Shown here: piece by piece, positions 25,970-39,000 of the stretch
Position numbering within the stretch: the first letter of the stretch is position 1
Layout of the letters: every line of letters starts with the position of its first letter
DNA from: Hofstenia miamia
Taxonomy: Eukaryota > Xenacoelomorpha > Acoela
Length of the DNA: 64,000 nucleotides
Assembly (NCBI GenBank): GCA_004352715.1
Contig: SCFE01000066.1
Location: 572,276-636,275 of the forward strand
Reading direction: 5' to 3'
The notes under the pieces: generated by a model
The model's database searches: none
The model's input: the letters and a program-made list of their open reading frames with translations, nothing else
What the model was told of the DNA's origin: nothing
Translations under genes and position numbers: made by a program

Positions 25970-27494
25970 TTCAAATGGAAGTAAATTTCAAAATAATTCC
26001 ATTATTTTCCAGATATTAATCAAAGATTTAACCTGGTTTAAAGAATTAAAGATTTTGTATAACCATTTAGAAAAAATTTTTATTCACCTAAAAATGATTG
26101 TGTTTTATGTATTAATAGTATAATTCACACGTTTACATCTATATACATTAGAATTGAAAAATAGATAATTGTATTTCATACAGTAAAAATATGTTCCAAT
26201 GCATTTTGTTTAGTAGTAAATACATTTTAAACTTATTTAAATCAAATATTACTAAGAAATTCGTAATTTCGATTTGATAGAACTGTATCAATTCAATCAA
26301 CTCACTACGAAAGGGGGCAGCTGCCCTCCCCACTCGCGGCGCCTATGCTGTTATACCTCTTAAGCTATACTATCATAAAATTGTATTGCTATTTTGTCTA
26401 GCATGACTTTCAGTAGTGTTAATATTCTCGGACCCTAAATTAATAGGCATTACTGCAGATAACCTGGCCATGTATTTAAGAAGGCCCTGTCTGTACGTAA
26501 GATCAGTTTACAAATAAAATGTTAAGCACTTAAGATTTTAAAAACAACATAATATTTTCCACTTTAATCATTAAGCTTGGTTGTTGGAATTGATTGAGTG
26601 CTTTGGTAATTTAATTATGTGATCTTTTTTTTTCAAATGCAAATTGTAGATATACCTAAAGATACGAAATTTTTTGTGGTGCAAACTCAATATTTAAACA
26701 TATTGATGTAGATAGATTTATTATAAACCAAAGGTGTTTTTTTCATTCATACAAAGGTAAGATCACTGAAGATCTTAAGAAAATTGTGAAATCTTATAAA
26801 AAAATGAATATCAATACTTTATTAGTAAATACTGGACTTATATATGCACTAGCGGCTGAGGATGATAAATTTTGTGCTATGGAAAAATTTAGAAATGACA
26901 TTTTGGAGTTCTTGAAAGAACTTGAACAAAAGTTCTCCCCTAAGCAATTAGTTCTTACTGAAATTGCACCAATAATACAAGATGAGAAATAATCAAAAAA
27001 TAGATATATAAAATACTTTAATGAGTAATAAATGACATTGCAAAACGAAACAAAAAGATCAAATTTGTTAAGGCATTTCACAGGTTCTTATGAGTCGAAA
27101 ACACCCTTCAAATAAATAGTAAATTGCTTGCAAAAGATAGCATACACTTTTCAAAACAAGGATTAGCAATGTGTGTGATAAAAATTAAAAATTCTTCAAT
27201 CATGATCAAAAACAAGATTAAAAACAGACTTCCATAAATTATGCAGAGATCAAGCCGAACATTTAATTCAAATTACATACAATCTGGAAGACGTTATCGT
27301 GAAGCCTTAGAGATCAACAAGCCGAAACAACATTATTTGGAAAACGAAGTACAAAATGATATAAAAAATCTTGTAAGAAGGTTTCTATATCTTCTAGAAT
27401 GAAGTACTTATCTTATAGTGTTATTTTACATATTATTATGATTATCCTAATTCGTCATATCCAACACATTTTAATCAAAATACTTGCTAACATA
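25970..27494. other. inter-element sequence, one unrecognised ORF
   Basis: No domain is recognised. A 68-codon frame at 26786-26992 (FCAMEKFRNDILEFLKELEQ) looks helical and could be a remnant of an upstream LINE open reading frame. A short G+C-rich patch (CCCCACTCGCGGCGCC) at about 26327-26343 stands out from its surroundings. Confidence 0.35.
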
Positions 27495-28184
27495 CTTTTA
27501 TTGTCTGGTGACATTTAAACTAATCCTGGTCCCACCCTATGTGATAGTTCAGACTTAAAATCAGTAGTCAACAGTTTTAAAAAATGCGTAAAAATATTTT
27601 ACGCCAATGCCAACTTAGTAGCGCATCAAGACAAATTTAGAGAACAATACGAAGTACTAGGTGAAAATACCATATTTGTGATAACAGAAACGTGGTTTAG
27701 ATATACACCAGTAGATCTATACAACCTTGATAAAAAGAGATACTCAGCCTTTCATAAAGATAGAGAAAGAAGAGGATTACTAATTATTGTACCTAAGTAT
27801 ATGAGACCAATAATAAGAGCTGATTTAGTAGTACCGCATTCAAAATTCGAATCTCTTTGGATTGAAACAAAAAGTAGTAGCAGATGTAACTTTGAGGGAC
27901 TATTCAATGCTTGTTATAATCCCAAAAAGCAATTCACTAGGGAGTTTATTTTGCATACAAATGAAAGGATTGAAAGTGTTATGGAACTAAATAAGGATAT
28001 TTTTATTCTGGAAGGCTTAAACATAAACTACCTAGATAAAAATGAATCTATTATAATTGATGTTTTCTGTGATGCCATGCATCTAGAGTCTATAAACAAA
28101 GTTAAACCAACTAGAAGTGGAGCACTAATTGATTACTTTATTAGTAATTCAACTCGTGAATTTCACAATTTTTTTTTCGATTCA

Positions 28185-28880
28185 CTAGATTTATTAATCA
28201 ACGTTTAATAACAAACATCAAATAATGAACACATAAGTACAAATGAGTTTCAAAAAAAGCGCATGTTAAAACCAATATCAAGAGGCTTTGTTTTCTACAG
28301 GAATATATGAGGCAACTTCCAATTCATCAGTTAATTCCACAATGCCAACATTAAAACGATCTTAAACTTGATTTAAAATCACAGCATCTTCAGGCTAGAA
28401 ACGAATGTGATTGGCAATCATTTACTACAATAACTACCGACATATGCAACCCCTTTTTAGCCAAATATGTCTTCTATACTTCTTTTCTCATCAGAAATCC
28501 ACTGAATGTTATCCGCGATCGAATGTCGATTAGCACAACCTGAACAAGTCGCAATGACAACACCTTCGACATAAACCTGTCTAGAAATTACAACAAAGTA
28601 AAGATTTCGTCCATGCGTTCTTGTTTATCTAAAGTCTCTAGTACACAAGCGGCATTATGTTGAATAATTATCGATGTTATTGATTGATACGGAAATTCTT
28701 TTGCTCGTTTATCGCCAGATATATTTACAAGTTTGTCTCCTAGATCTTTCAAAAAACTTTTCGTCGAAGGTCTGCAATTTCCTTGAGTATCGAAAGCAAT
28801 TAGTTTTTTAAATAGTTTTCTGACCATAACATTTATCTATATATTTCAGACACTGAAAATACTGTGAATACACGAAAAAA
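28185..28880 (-). mobile_element. unidentified coding element inserted in the LINE endonuclease
   Basis: The LINE frame stops making sense at about 28185 and resumes near 28890. The minus strand in between encodes a 79-aa frame (28827-28588) with AFDTQGNCRPSTKSFLKDLG and SIIIQHNAACVLETLDKQ, then degraded frames ending in the block shared inverted with 24424-24690. It looks like the C-terminal part of a transposon protein; I cannot name it. It was inserted after the LINE had integrated. Confidence 0.55.
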
Positions 28881-30818
28881 GGTATTATTTTAGAAGCTTT
28901 GCTAATTTTAATGAGAAAAACTTTCGATAAATGCTGCTTAACATCCCTTGGCAAAGAATTTATACATTCAATTCGGCAAACTCCATGATGAAGTTCATAA
29001 TGGAAGAAATTGTCAAATGTCTAGACAACGCAGCACCAAAAAAGTGGCGATACATAAGGCTAGGGAAAAAGTTAACTGTAAACAACGCGGAAATCAAAGC
29101 TTTAGAAAAGGAAAAAAGGATTCTATGGAAGAAACTCATCTCTGTAGAATCTGATGTAATATTAGGAAGCTACAAATTAGTAATAAAAAACTACGAAACT
29201 TAAGAAGAGAGCACAGAAATAAAATTGATAGAAGGCTATATAATAATTTAGAATATTGTCATGACAAGTGGGCTTTCATTAACAAGATCTTAAACAAAGG
29301 TAAAGAGCTAGACAGCTAAATACACGAGCTAAAAATAGATGAAAATCAAATAGTAAATGCTAAAGACATTGCAAATTGTCTAAATAGTAAGTTTAAGGAG
29401 TTAGGAAAATACTAAGGCAGGGAATCACCATACTTGGACTATATTTCAAATGTTAAAAATAGCTTTTGTTTTAAATAGAAAACTATGAGCTCGATAGAGA
29501 CATCTCAAGTATGAACACAAGGAAATCTATTGGAAGCTTTGGTATTCCTATATTTATAATAAACATTAAGCAGAAATTTTCAAAGAATATCTATTACTCA
29601 CATTTTACTTTGCTATACACACTAATATATTTCCGGAAGTACTAAAGAGCTCAGATATTACTCCAATATTTAAAAAAGGCGACCCAGCAAACCCAAATAA
29701 CTACAGATCAATAGCAGTGAATAGTCCATTTGCAAAATTGTTTGAAACTATTCTTTCCAAACAAATTAAGGATCACCTAGAAACAAATGACATAATAATG
29801 GAAAATCAGTTTGGGTTTCGGGATAAAATTGGAGCAACAGAGGCATTACTGTACTTTACGGAAAACATTAGATGGGAACTAAACAGAAACATATCAAGTG
29901 CAATTGCAATGCTAGGTCTTAGTAAAGCATTCCACAGTTTAGATTACAACATACTTGGTAAGTTGAAAGTTACGGATTTGATTCGAATGCTAGAACGTCT
30001 ATAAGAAGCGTTCTTACAAATAGAATACAAAAGAGTATGTGTAAACGGAACATTTTCCAAATATATAATGACAGAACAAGATGTCCCACAAGGTTCCTTT
30101 ATGGGTCCTATCATTTTTAACTTATATAAATGATATAATTTTACACATAGACAAAACTTATAAATTGATACAGTTCGCAGAATATACATGTATAGCTTGT
30201 GCAAATGAAAGTCCCATCCTTGCCATAAAGATTCTGCAGAAAAATATTAGAAATGTTCAACTGTTTTTTTCAAGATATAGGTTAACACTTAACACCGAAA
30301 AAACACAGTTTATAGTCTTCACTCCAAACAGTATGAAATGTGTATCCAAAGATATAAAGCTCGAAATTCCAGGGTCTGCCAATCCTATTTTACAGAGTAG
30401 CACAGTTAAATATTTAGGTGTAGAAATTGATAGGGAGCTGAAATTCAAAAATTTCATTAACAAGAAGATCAAAAGAATGGCAACAGGAGTCCAATAGATA
30501 AGAACCATTAAACCTTTCACAAAAAGCAAAAACTTGATATATGCGTTTATCATGAGCCAATTTGCATATGCATGTGTTTTGATCACTGGATTGACCTTGC
30601 AGCAGAAACAACGCTCTAATAAAATATTTAACTGATATGTTTAGTGTAAATAGACAACATACCGGTCGTATATTCCAACACCGTGCAATATTAGCTCCAA
30701 CGTACCACATGCAATATATCTGTTTATTATATCTCTTTAAGCAAATAAAAGACTTCTTACAATTTAAATGTCTTAAAAACAACCTCTTCACCGTGAAAGA
30801 CAGAACAAGGAATTGCAT

Positions 30819-30980
30819 AAATAAGTATTAAATTAAGCAAAAAGTATGGCAGGATTCGTACATAGTGTCTACATGCAATTTGTGGAATAATTTAAGTAAA
30901 NAAATAAGTATTAAATTAAGCAAAAAGTATGGCAGGATTCGTACATAGTGTCTACATCAAATTTGTGGAATTTAAGTAAA
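30819..30980. repeat. LINE 3' segment repeated across a single N
   Basis: The segment AAATAAGTATTAAATTAAGC … GTGTCTACAT at 30819-30900 is repeated from 30902 (offset 83), with N at 30901. The copies differ by small indels near GGAATAATTTAAG versus GGAATTTAAG. Probable unmerged contig ends. Confidence 0.8.
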
Positions 30981-31178
30981 AATATTATAAACTGTAAATC
31001 TCTAGGAACATTCAAGAAGCTACTGGAGGAAAACTTGTTAGCTAAACAATATAAATTAGGAACATCTAAGCGTCTAAACACATGGCGAAATGAGATTTGG
31101 GATTTTAAAATTTTTATTTGTACTTTCCTTACTAATTTTTTAAGTGTTGTTTTTGTGTTTTTTATGGTTTATATTTGA

Positions 31179-32740
31179 ATTAGATGTATCTTAGTTTGTA
31201 GTTGTACAATTGTATATAGTTTTTTGCATTGTTGTAAATATTCTTATGTGCAATAAGTTAAAATGGCAAAAAAATATAAAGTTAGTGATTGTTATAATAA
31301 ATCTAAGATTTACAATATTCAAACAAATGCATTTCTACAGTACAATGAAGAAAAATGTGTTTCTAATGAATGTAATAGATTCTAAATATTAAGAAATAAT
31401 TATCCCTAAAACAATTGAGACATAATTAAAAACAATGTAATTTTAAGCAGCGACCCCACAGTTATTGTTCAGGAAAATACAGGAAAAACAGTAATACTTT
31501 ACAAATTCGAATTTATTCCTATAAACCTTTGTACAGTGTAATAAAGCCTTTTGGAACAAAATTGTCAAGCAACTTTAAAGTATTTGGCTGCCAAGCTAAA
31601 ACAATCCACATATCGCAATAGATTTATCTACAAGCACAGTACGATGACATCTTGAAGGAGCCAACTTTATTAAAAATTATGACAAGCTAAATCAATTTTA
31701 ATGCTTACATTAGAGCATAAAATTATTTATTACCAGGATGAAAGGTATTTAAATATATTCCCAAAAAGGTTTGGGGAAAGGTCTATTGCGGCAAACGCTG
31801 CTGGAAAACCAAATTCTGAGTGCCAAATGCACGGTCCACCTGTTAATAAAGTCATTGTTTAATATTTTAAAATGAGTGTCTTATGTTTTAATTTGAATGC
31901 GTTAATTTTAAATTTGAACAGTTGAAAGTGTAGATCAGTAATTCTTGAACATATGATGGCCTACTGTTGCTTGATAAGTTAACTATGCGACTAATAATCT
32001 ATTCACAATTACATAACACACACATATTTATATGCAGCAAATTGGGGAGAAATTAGACACTTTTTCAAACGAGTATTTTCATGAACATGAATCACTGCAT
32101 TTCTAAAAATGAATAACAACTCATGTATTTAGAATCAAGATAAATGCAGCTAAGTATTTAATCATAATTTTTAAAATTTGATCAATTTCATATTTTCTTA
32201 ATTTGTAACTAAACCTAAGTTAATTCAATAAATTACTGGACAACTTCGTAGCTGACCAAAGTAACCATTCATGCAGTACATTTCAGCACACAGTACAGAG
32301 CCATATTTTTCTGCTAATATTAACTTGGCTAGGTTTATATAATGGAGTTTTACATGGCACGATTTTTATTTTCTGGGACTTTGTCAATTATAAGTAAGCA
32401 ACAAAGTCCAAAGAGTGTTAATATGCCCAGTTTTACAATGGCTACATATTTGAATTATTAAAGTTGACCATCTTTGGAGACCTTTTACTCCATTAGTGTT
32501 TATATTTTCTTTAAATTTTCTTGCCTTTATATGCTTAGGTGCATACATTTGCACTTAAATTCTTATAGTCTTGTCAATATATTTGTACGAAACAGCGTAG
32601 CATGAATTTCAGATTTTATATTATAATGCTATTTGTTCAATTTTATGTACTTTTTTACATTATATTGCATTTTGCACAAGCGTGATTTATCTCAAACAAA
32701 GTGATATTAAGTACTATATTCGCATAAAAAGTTATCATTT
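31179..32740. other. spacer after the LINE, nothing recognised
   Basis: A+T-rich, with no domain-bearing frame. The first 200 bp may be the LINE 3' UTR. Confidence 0.35.
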
Positions 32741-32744
32741 GTAT

Positions 32745-33300
32745 AAAAACACACTTTGTGAATTTTAAGGAAAGTTATTTACAAGTGGTGTTACAAAGGG
32801 AAACATTATGATTGATCAATTACGAAGAACTTCATAAATGAATCAAAGATATTAAGCGTAATGATTATCCAATATGTAGTCGATAGAAAAATAAAAGAAG
32901 CACTTGAAGACTTCCTACAAACTAAAGATACAAAAAACAACGTGATTATTCATTAAATTACATCTTTAATATTCAATATCAAGGCATATAATCAATTATA
33001 TTACCAAAAGATCTGAAAAAACCATATTTAAAAATAGGATTAATAATTAAAATCAATAAACTAAGATATTTAATGACTAAAGACCGACATCAAGATTTAA
33101 AATCTTTCCAAAATAGTTTATGAAATTACGTGCTACTTGGGTGCGCAATACTTTGGAAAGAAATTTACAAACATTTAAAGTACAAAAAATCAGTAAGCCA
33201 TCACCTAAAGAACTGGGATCGATAATTATCAAATAAGAATCAAATAATTAAAGGAAACAATCTTAAACAAAAAAGATGAATACAAATTTAAACTAATTAT
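32745..33300 (+). pseudogene. second, heavily decayed Penelope-like fragment
   Basis: 32748-32810 (CACTTTGTGAATTTTAAGGA … GGTGTTACAAAGGGAAAC) aligns by eye with the Penelope-like RT block at 24285-24350. Near 32945-32990 there is an inverted copy of 24903-24945. Reading frames are destroyed. Confidence 0.5.
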
Positions 33301-33862
33301 ACCCATTTCAATTTGTAAATAAAATTTTTACATTGATGAATATTTTGTGATTTTCATAGTGGAAGTAGCATGCGGAAACATGCTAACAAAATATCGTTTT
33401 TATTTAAATTAATACATATATTCCACAATTTTAAAATTGAGTAGTCAATTACGACGAAATAGCCAAAGTATTATACTTGGACGCAATTGTGAATTTCAGG
33501 TGATTTACAAAATTCTACACAATGAATGATTTACTTTTTTCAATTTTTAGTAAAAGGTCGATGAAGCATCTTACAGCAAAAACCACAATCCAGCACAGCC
33601 GATGTTTTCCATATAAGAAAAATATAACTACAGAGACCGATTAAATTGATTTCAAATTTATTTAGTAGTTAGCGAAACTGAACACACTTTATTAAAACCT
33701 TGCGCCATGCCCGCTTCGAAATACTTGACATGTTTAGCACTCAAAGCTATTAAACCTGTTTTCATGTAAGCTAAATAGGCTTCATTTTTTATTTTGCAAA
33801 ATACTAATGAAAGCAAAACTAGTAGGATTTCCGTCTCATTCCGAAAAACAATTACCTTGCAT
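33301..33862. other. spacer, nothing recognised
   Basis: No coding or repeat structure could be supported. Confidence 0.3.
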
Positions 33863-34314
33863 CATTACACGAAATATTTCTTGCAAGGAAATATGTTTGT
33901 CGCGCGATGGCGTATAAAAATTGATTTCCCGTGCTATTTTAATACATGGTATAAAAAATATTTTTAACAATTTCTCTAAATTGGTAAGAATTTTTATACC
34001 GTCACAAATCTTTCAGCATCCTAAAGCAATGCGCATTGCAGTGCTGCCTTTCTTTAAAGGAAATGTTTGCTAGATTTTGGGGCAATTTGCATTTTATTCG
34101 CTCATATATTTTCTTGAGTCATAGAAAAAAGTATTTTTAGCGATTTCTCTAAATTGGTCTGCAATTTTATACCGTCAAAAAACAGACCAATTTAAGGGAA
34201 TTGGCTAAAAATACTTTCTATGACTTCTCAAGAAAATATAGGGGCCATGTATTAAGATAACCAGCGAAATGAATTTTCGCACGCCATCGCGCGACAGAAA
34301 TATTTCGTGCAATG
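33863..34314. mobile_element. inverted-repeat (MITE or fold-back) element, 452 bp
   Basis: The outer termini CATTACACGAAATATTTC (left) and CATTGCACGAAATATTTC (right, reverse complement) are inverted, followed inside by GTCGCGCGATGGCGT on both sides. The left copy carries an extra piece of about 18 bp. A second, inner inverted pair lies at about 34107-34163 and 34184-34241 (AAGTATTTTTAGC…TCTAAATTGGTCTG). It is also directly related to 33945-34003. No coding capacity is visible and no target duplication is clear. Confidence 0.72.
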
Positions 34315-36051
34315 TATATCACAATGAAAACAAGCGCATTTTAATTTATGTAGCTCAATTGAGAAATAAAATTAGGGAAATGTACAAAGTAGCTTAGTTA
34401 AAATGAATTCGTGTACGAATCTTTTACAAAATTTGCAAAATGCTTGCACTTCATTTGAACAACCCCATTTTAATGTTCTGGCAATATTCAAAGAGAACTC
34501 TGCGCAGGACACTTGATACATATTTGAATTTGATGTAAACTTTGATGCTTCGTTTTCCAACTATAGAAATACAGATCTGGACGAAAGCATTTAGACAGCA
34601 ATGGGGGAAGGTATTAAAAAATTTACTCCTTGAATTGTCAGGAAATTTGAAGACAATTGTGATTTAAAGCTTCTATTGATCGCATGTAAGTCAAACTCAT
34701 ATTCCTCACTTAGCGAAAATAACAATCGTGAATCGATCAGAAATTTCTTTACTTCAAGATGTGCCGGAAGTATTAAAATACACACGTCCTAAATTGAGTT
34801 GAAACAACTTCCGGGTTTCCATAAACATTGCATCCTAGCAAATCTACTTATAAAGAAGACAAGGAACTATTCAAGGAAAGATCTCAGACGACTTCCATTA
34901 ATTCAGGGATAAAAATAAACAAGAATTCAATCAGTGCCTCAACAGTGATTGTGCACAGCTCTTAGTTTCAAGAAAGTAGAAGCAAATACGAACTGTTAGA
35001 AACCGGTAGAATTGTTTATCGCATTGAATTTCTTTGTTATGCATTATTTATTTATCCAGAATCGTTTTAGTTTAGATATACATAAGATTTCTTAAAACGC
35101 CGATCAGTAGAAAATATAAAAAGACCGCGACTTGCAGATTGGGTCGATAAAGAATTTTCGTAGATTGAATTTACAAAAAAAAATGTAGGAGAAAATTGAT
35201 TCAACAAGTGCATTCAATAAAGTACAATTAATCAAATTTTAGAAATTAATGAACGGTGAAAAAACACAACAATTCAAATTTTTTATCAACTTAAATTCTT
35301 TTCAGATAAAAGAGTCGAAAATTGAATAAATTGTAGTAGTTATTGTAAATAAGTTAGCGTATTAGACTTGTTAATTGTACTAGATGATTTTCAAATGATT
35401 AATTTCGAAGAAAAGTAATTATAAAATCTATTTTAGCAAATGCTGATAACTAGAATGTCACTTATTCAACAAGTATGCAAAATTTTATACAAAAATTTAA
35501 ATCATAATAAAAATAAGGAAAGCACAAATAACATTAAGAGGAAACAACGATTTCAAAAACAAGAACTAAAGCAATGCGTAATGCATTACACAATGTCAAT
35601 GACAAAACGATTTTTAAAATCGTTACATAAAAACAGCACGATGGTGGGTACAAAGAGTTTAGAAGCTAAACTTGAGGGTTTTATCAAATGAATTTAACAG
35701 CACGCGCTTCAGTATTGAAAATACTGCTACAGAAATAAGACCAGCCAATTGAATTTACAATTTTATATAATAGAATTAGAGTTATTCACCACTAAATATT
35801 CAAATGTATAGCACTATTTACCGTACGTTTCTTATATATACAATAAAGTGTCCTTGTGTGAATATTACCATTCAAACACAGTGTTAGCACCTTGGAAAAG
35901 GCAACTTAAGCTTGTTCGCAAGTAACAGAATAGAACAAAGTTTTAGATACAAGTCATCAATCATAACATCAATACTGCAAATTCAAAACACTAGAAAATA
36001 ATAAAGGGAAATATATTTTTCTAGTAATAAATAACACTGAAATATAGTGTT
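34315..36051. other. downstream flank of the FUBP-like gene
   Basis: No gene is recognised. The part next to 36052 must contain the 3' UTR of the minus-strand FUBP-like gene, but I could not pick a convincing poly(A) signal. Confidence 0.4.
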
Positions 36052-39000
36052 TCATTTGCGTGATGACGAGGAACTTGTGGCGCGTTGGTAATAATTTTGA
36101 TACTGCTGAAACCATTTTTTCCAAGCATCTGTGTTGTTAGAGCCTGAAAAGTTCGACATTTTAGAAAAATAATCCATCCATTCTTTGGGAGAGTCACTAG
36201 AACTCCTTCTTGACTCACTAGGTCTTTCCTTCATTACATCCATGAAGCGTTTGTAACATTCATTCCAACTATCGTCACTGGAAGAAGATCTATTGCTCTC
36301 CATTGACTGCATTGGTGAGGAATTTGAAGACCATTGGTTATACATCTTCATCCATTGAGTAAACATCTAAATGCGCACATACATGCTGAAAATTCAATTT
36401 AATCTTACAACATGCAAAGAATAATAAAGCATGCCTTTAAATTTAAAATTATAACAATTCTGAAAGTAAACGACTTAATCCTTCATATTTTTCAAAGTGC
36501 ATAGTACATATATACTTATTTAAATAAAAGTATACATACGTCATAAGAGTTGTTCATTGAGGGACTAGGTTGTTGCATAAATCCAGGCCAAAAAGGGAAA
36601 GATGGGGACGAGGGCCAAGAAGGCATTTGAGGTGGCTGCCCGAATGGCATCATTGGTGGCATCATAGGTGGCATTGGGGGGAAGTTAGCAGGCGGCATCA
36701 TCGATGACATATCTAAGTTAACCATCGAAAAAAATACAACCTCAATCAACATTTGATTTAGAAAAACAATCAAATAGGATGCTTACTGGGAGGTGGTTGG
36801 TTCCAGTTTGCTGACGACTGAAAACTACTATTAGAAGACGACCGGCTGCTTTCGTTGCGTTTGTTGCTGTCGGAAACTCTGTAGCGATCACGTTTGTTGT
36901 TTTTGCGTTGATTGTTACGCTTGTTGTGATTAGAATTGATAGCATCATAGATACCATCAGCTGCTTGCTTTACCAGATGGCAAGTATTCTCAACGTTATC
37001 TTTGTTGCCACGAATTGTGAAAACTGAATGATTTGGTTTAGAGGCTTTTACTTCGGTGTTGAGTTCAATTTTACACATAGTTTGACCCTAAATATATTCT
37101 AAACACATCGCTCTTCGAAACAAATAACTAAATATGAGCTTTCAAATTAAGTTTGAAGAAATGAAAAATAAAGAATCGCACGAGTGCATATTTCAACATC
37201 ACAAATGCATCGGATTATTATTACATTGAAACATATCTATGTAGTGCCGACTAAAGGTAATTCGAAACAGACATTTAAATTGCTTGAATTTATTAATTTG
37301 AATAAAAATGGAAAAAGATTTCCATTAAAAGCAATTACTGTAAAACCAAATTAAATGAATACAAAAATTAAAAATGTTGATGCAACTTTTAGTAATATCA
37401 AATTGAAATCTGTCCATCTATCCAAGACTTCCCCAAGTTTCATTGTACAGTTCACAAAACGTAGGTGGAATACTAAATATAGCGAGAAAGATTTTCCTTT
37501 TTGTAGGCCTGCTGCTATATAAATAATTATTTATAATTGATTATAATGAATTACAGTGAATAATCATTGAATACCTGTAATTTTCGAACAGTATCGCCAT
37601 TTTTACCAATTACCAATCCAACCTTGTCAGCTGGTACTTCGCAATTAACTGATACTGCAGAAGGACCTAATTCCATAGCACTAGGAGTGACTATTCGGCC
37701 ACGGTGATGCGAAAGACCTTTCATTTTATCGCGTGCTTCAACACATGCAATTAACTCCAAGACTTTACGGGCAGCATTTTGATATTTTTCAGGTTCACCC
37801 AAAATCTGGCATACACGTGTCGATCCTGCAGCGTCAGTGTCCGGCTTGACTTGAATACGTACTTCGTATTCATCTTGTAATTTGTTTATGGTTGCACCCT
37901 AAATATAACATGGTTTGGATATGAAATTTAAGTTGAGTGGATTTGGAAAACTATAATATGAACATTATATTTGAAAATTTACTCCACCAAATTACATTAA
38001 ACATTCTGTTTAGAAAAATATATTTGTCAAGACTAAAGCCCTGTCTACACGATAAGTTTTCTCTTATTTAAGGGAAACTTATCGTGTAAACGCAAATTAC
38101 ATCGAGATAATTGCTAGAGTGTGAAAGCCTAAGAACTAGCATGTTGATAAGTTTTGCGGTTAAAAAATGAGTCAAGGGAAAACTTTAGGTAAACCCAAAT
38201 TAGGAATCCCTTTATGGGTTTTTGTATTTTATAAGAAATCTGATATGAGGAAATCTTAAAATAAACCCATGGGATTGCTCAGTGTAATTATCATACAACA
38301 AAGACATTTGGAAGCGGCATTACAGAATAAAACTCATGTAGACACATGAAAAGGTAATCAGGAAAAATTTACTGTGTAGACGAAATTGATATTTGCTTCG
38401 TAGATATAAAGTCATAAGGGAAAACTTATCGTGTAAACAGGACTTACAATACAACAATATAAATATGATTTCACAATTGAAAGAAAACATTTCTCTAGCG
38501 AGCATTGAAACAAACTACTATACATTGACCAGAATAAACTAAAAAAAGCCACGACCAAAACCGTATAACTTAAAGCAAATTTTTTTGAAAGTTCAAAGTG
38601 TGTTCCCACGATCGACATTTATTAGCAATTATTTTCATTCACAATGGCTATTTTTTATCAGAAAAAGCGGAGTTGGAATATTGTTCAGACTATCGATGTT
38701 TTATTAGATGATAAAAAATCATGTTTTGATTGTTAGTAAGAAAAATAACATTTTATTATTAATTGGTCTGTTTTGGAATGTAAGCAATGTTTGCATATTT
38801 TGAAGTTGAAATATTTCAACGACAATAATTTACGTGTTGGAAGTCTGTTCCCACTATCGACTTTTATCAGCTGATAACTTATCAGATGACAGTAAATTAG
38901 AAGTTTTGCCAAAAAATCGGATGAACCGTTCAGACTAACGACTTTTATCACTGAATTCTTGCCAGATGATAAGTCATTAGTGGGAACATACTTTAAGGTC

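Larger units (their letters stand above)
27495..31178 (+). pseudogene. LINE (CR1/Jockey-like): endonuclease plus RT, inactive
   Basis: Order on the plus strand: LLLSGDI-stop-TNPGP (27495-27533), then VNSFKKCVKIFYANANLVAH and an APE-type endonuclease (27678-28180) with FVITETW, the GDFN-like EGLNINYLD, and TRSGALIDYFIS. An insert lies at 28185-28880. The linker resumes with WKKLIS near 29120. The RT has SDITPIFKKGDPANPNNYRS, MENQFGFRDKIGATEA, LGLSKAFHSLDYNIL (usual D is H), QDVPQGSFMGPIIFNL, and QFAEYT where FADDT should be. The tail WNLSKNIINCKSLGTFKKLL ends near 31050. Several frameshifts and stops and the lost catalytic DD make it dead. An N at 30901 sits inside a repeated segment. Confidence 0.82.
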
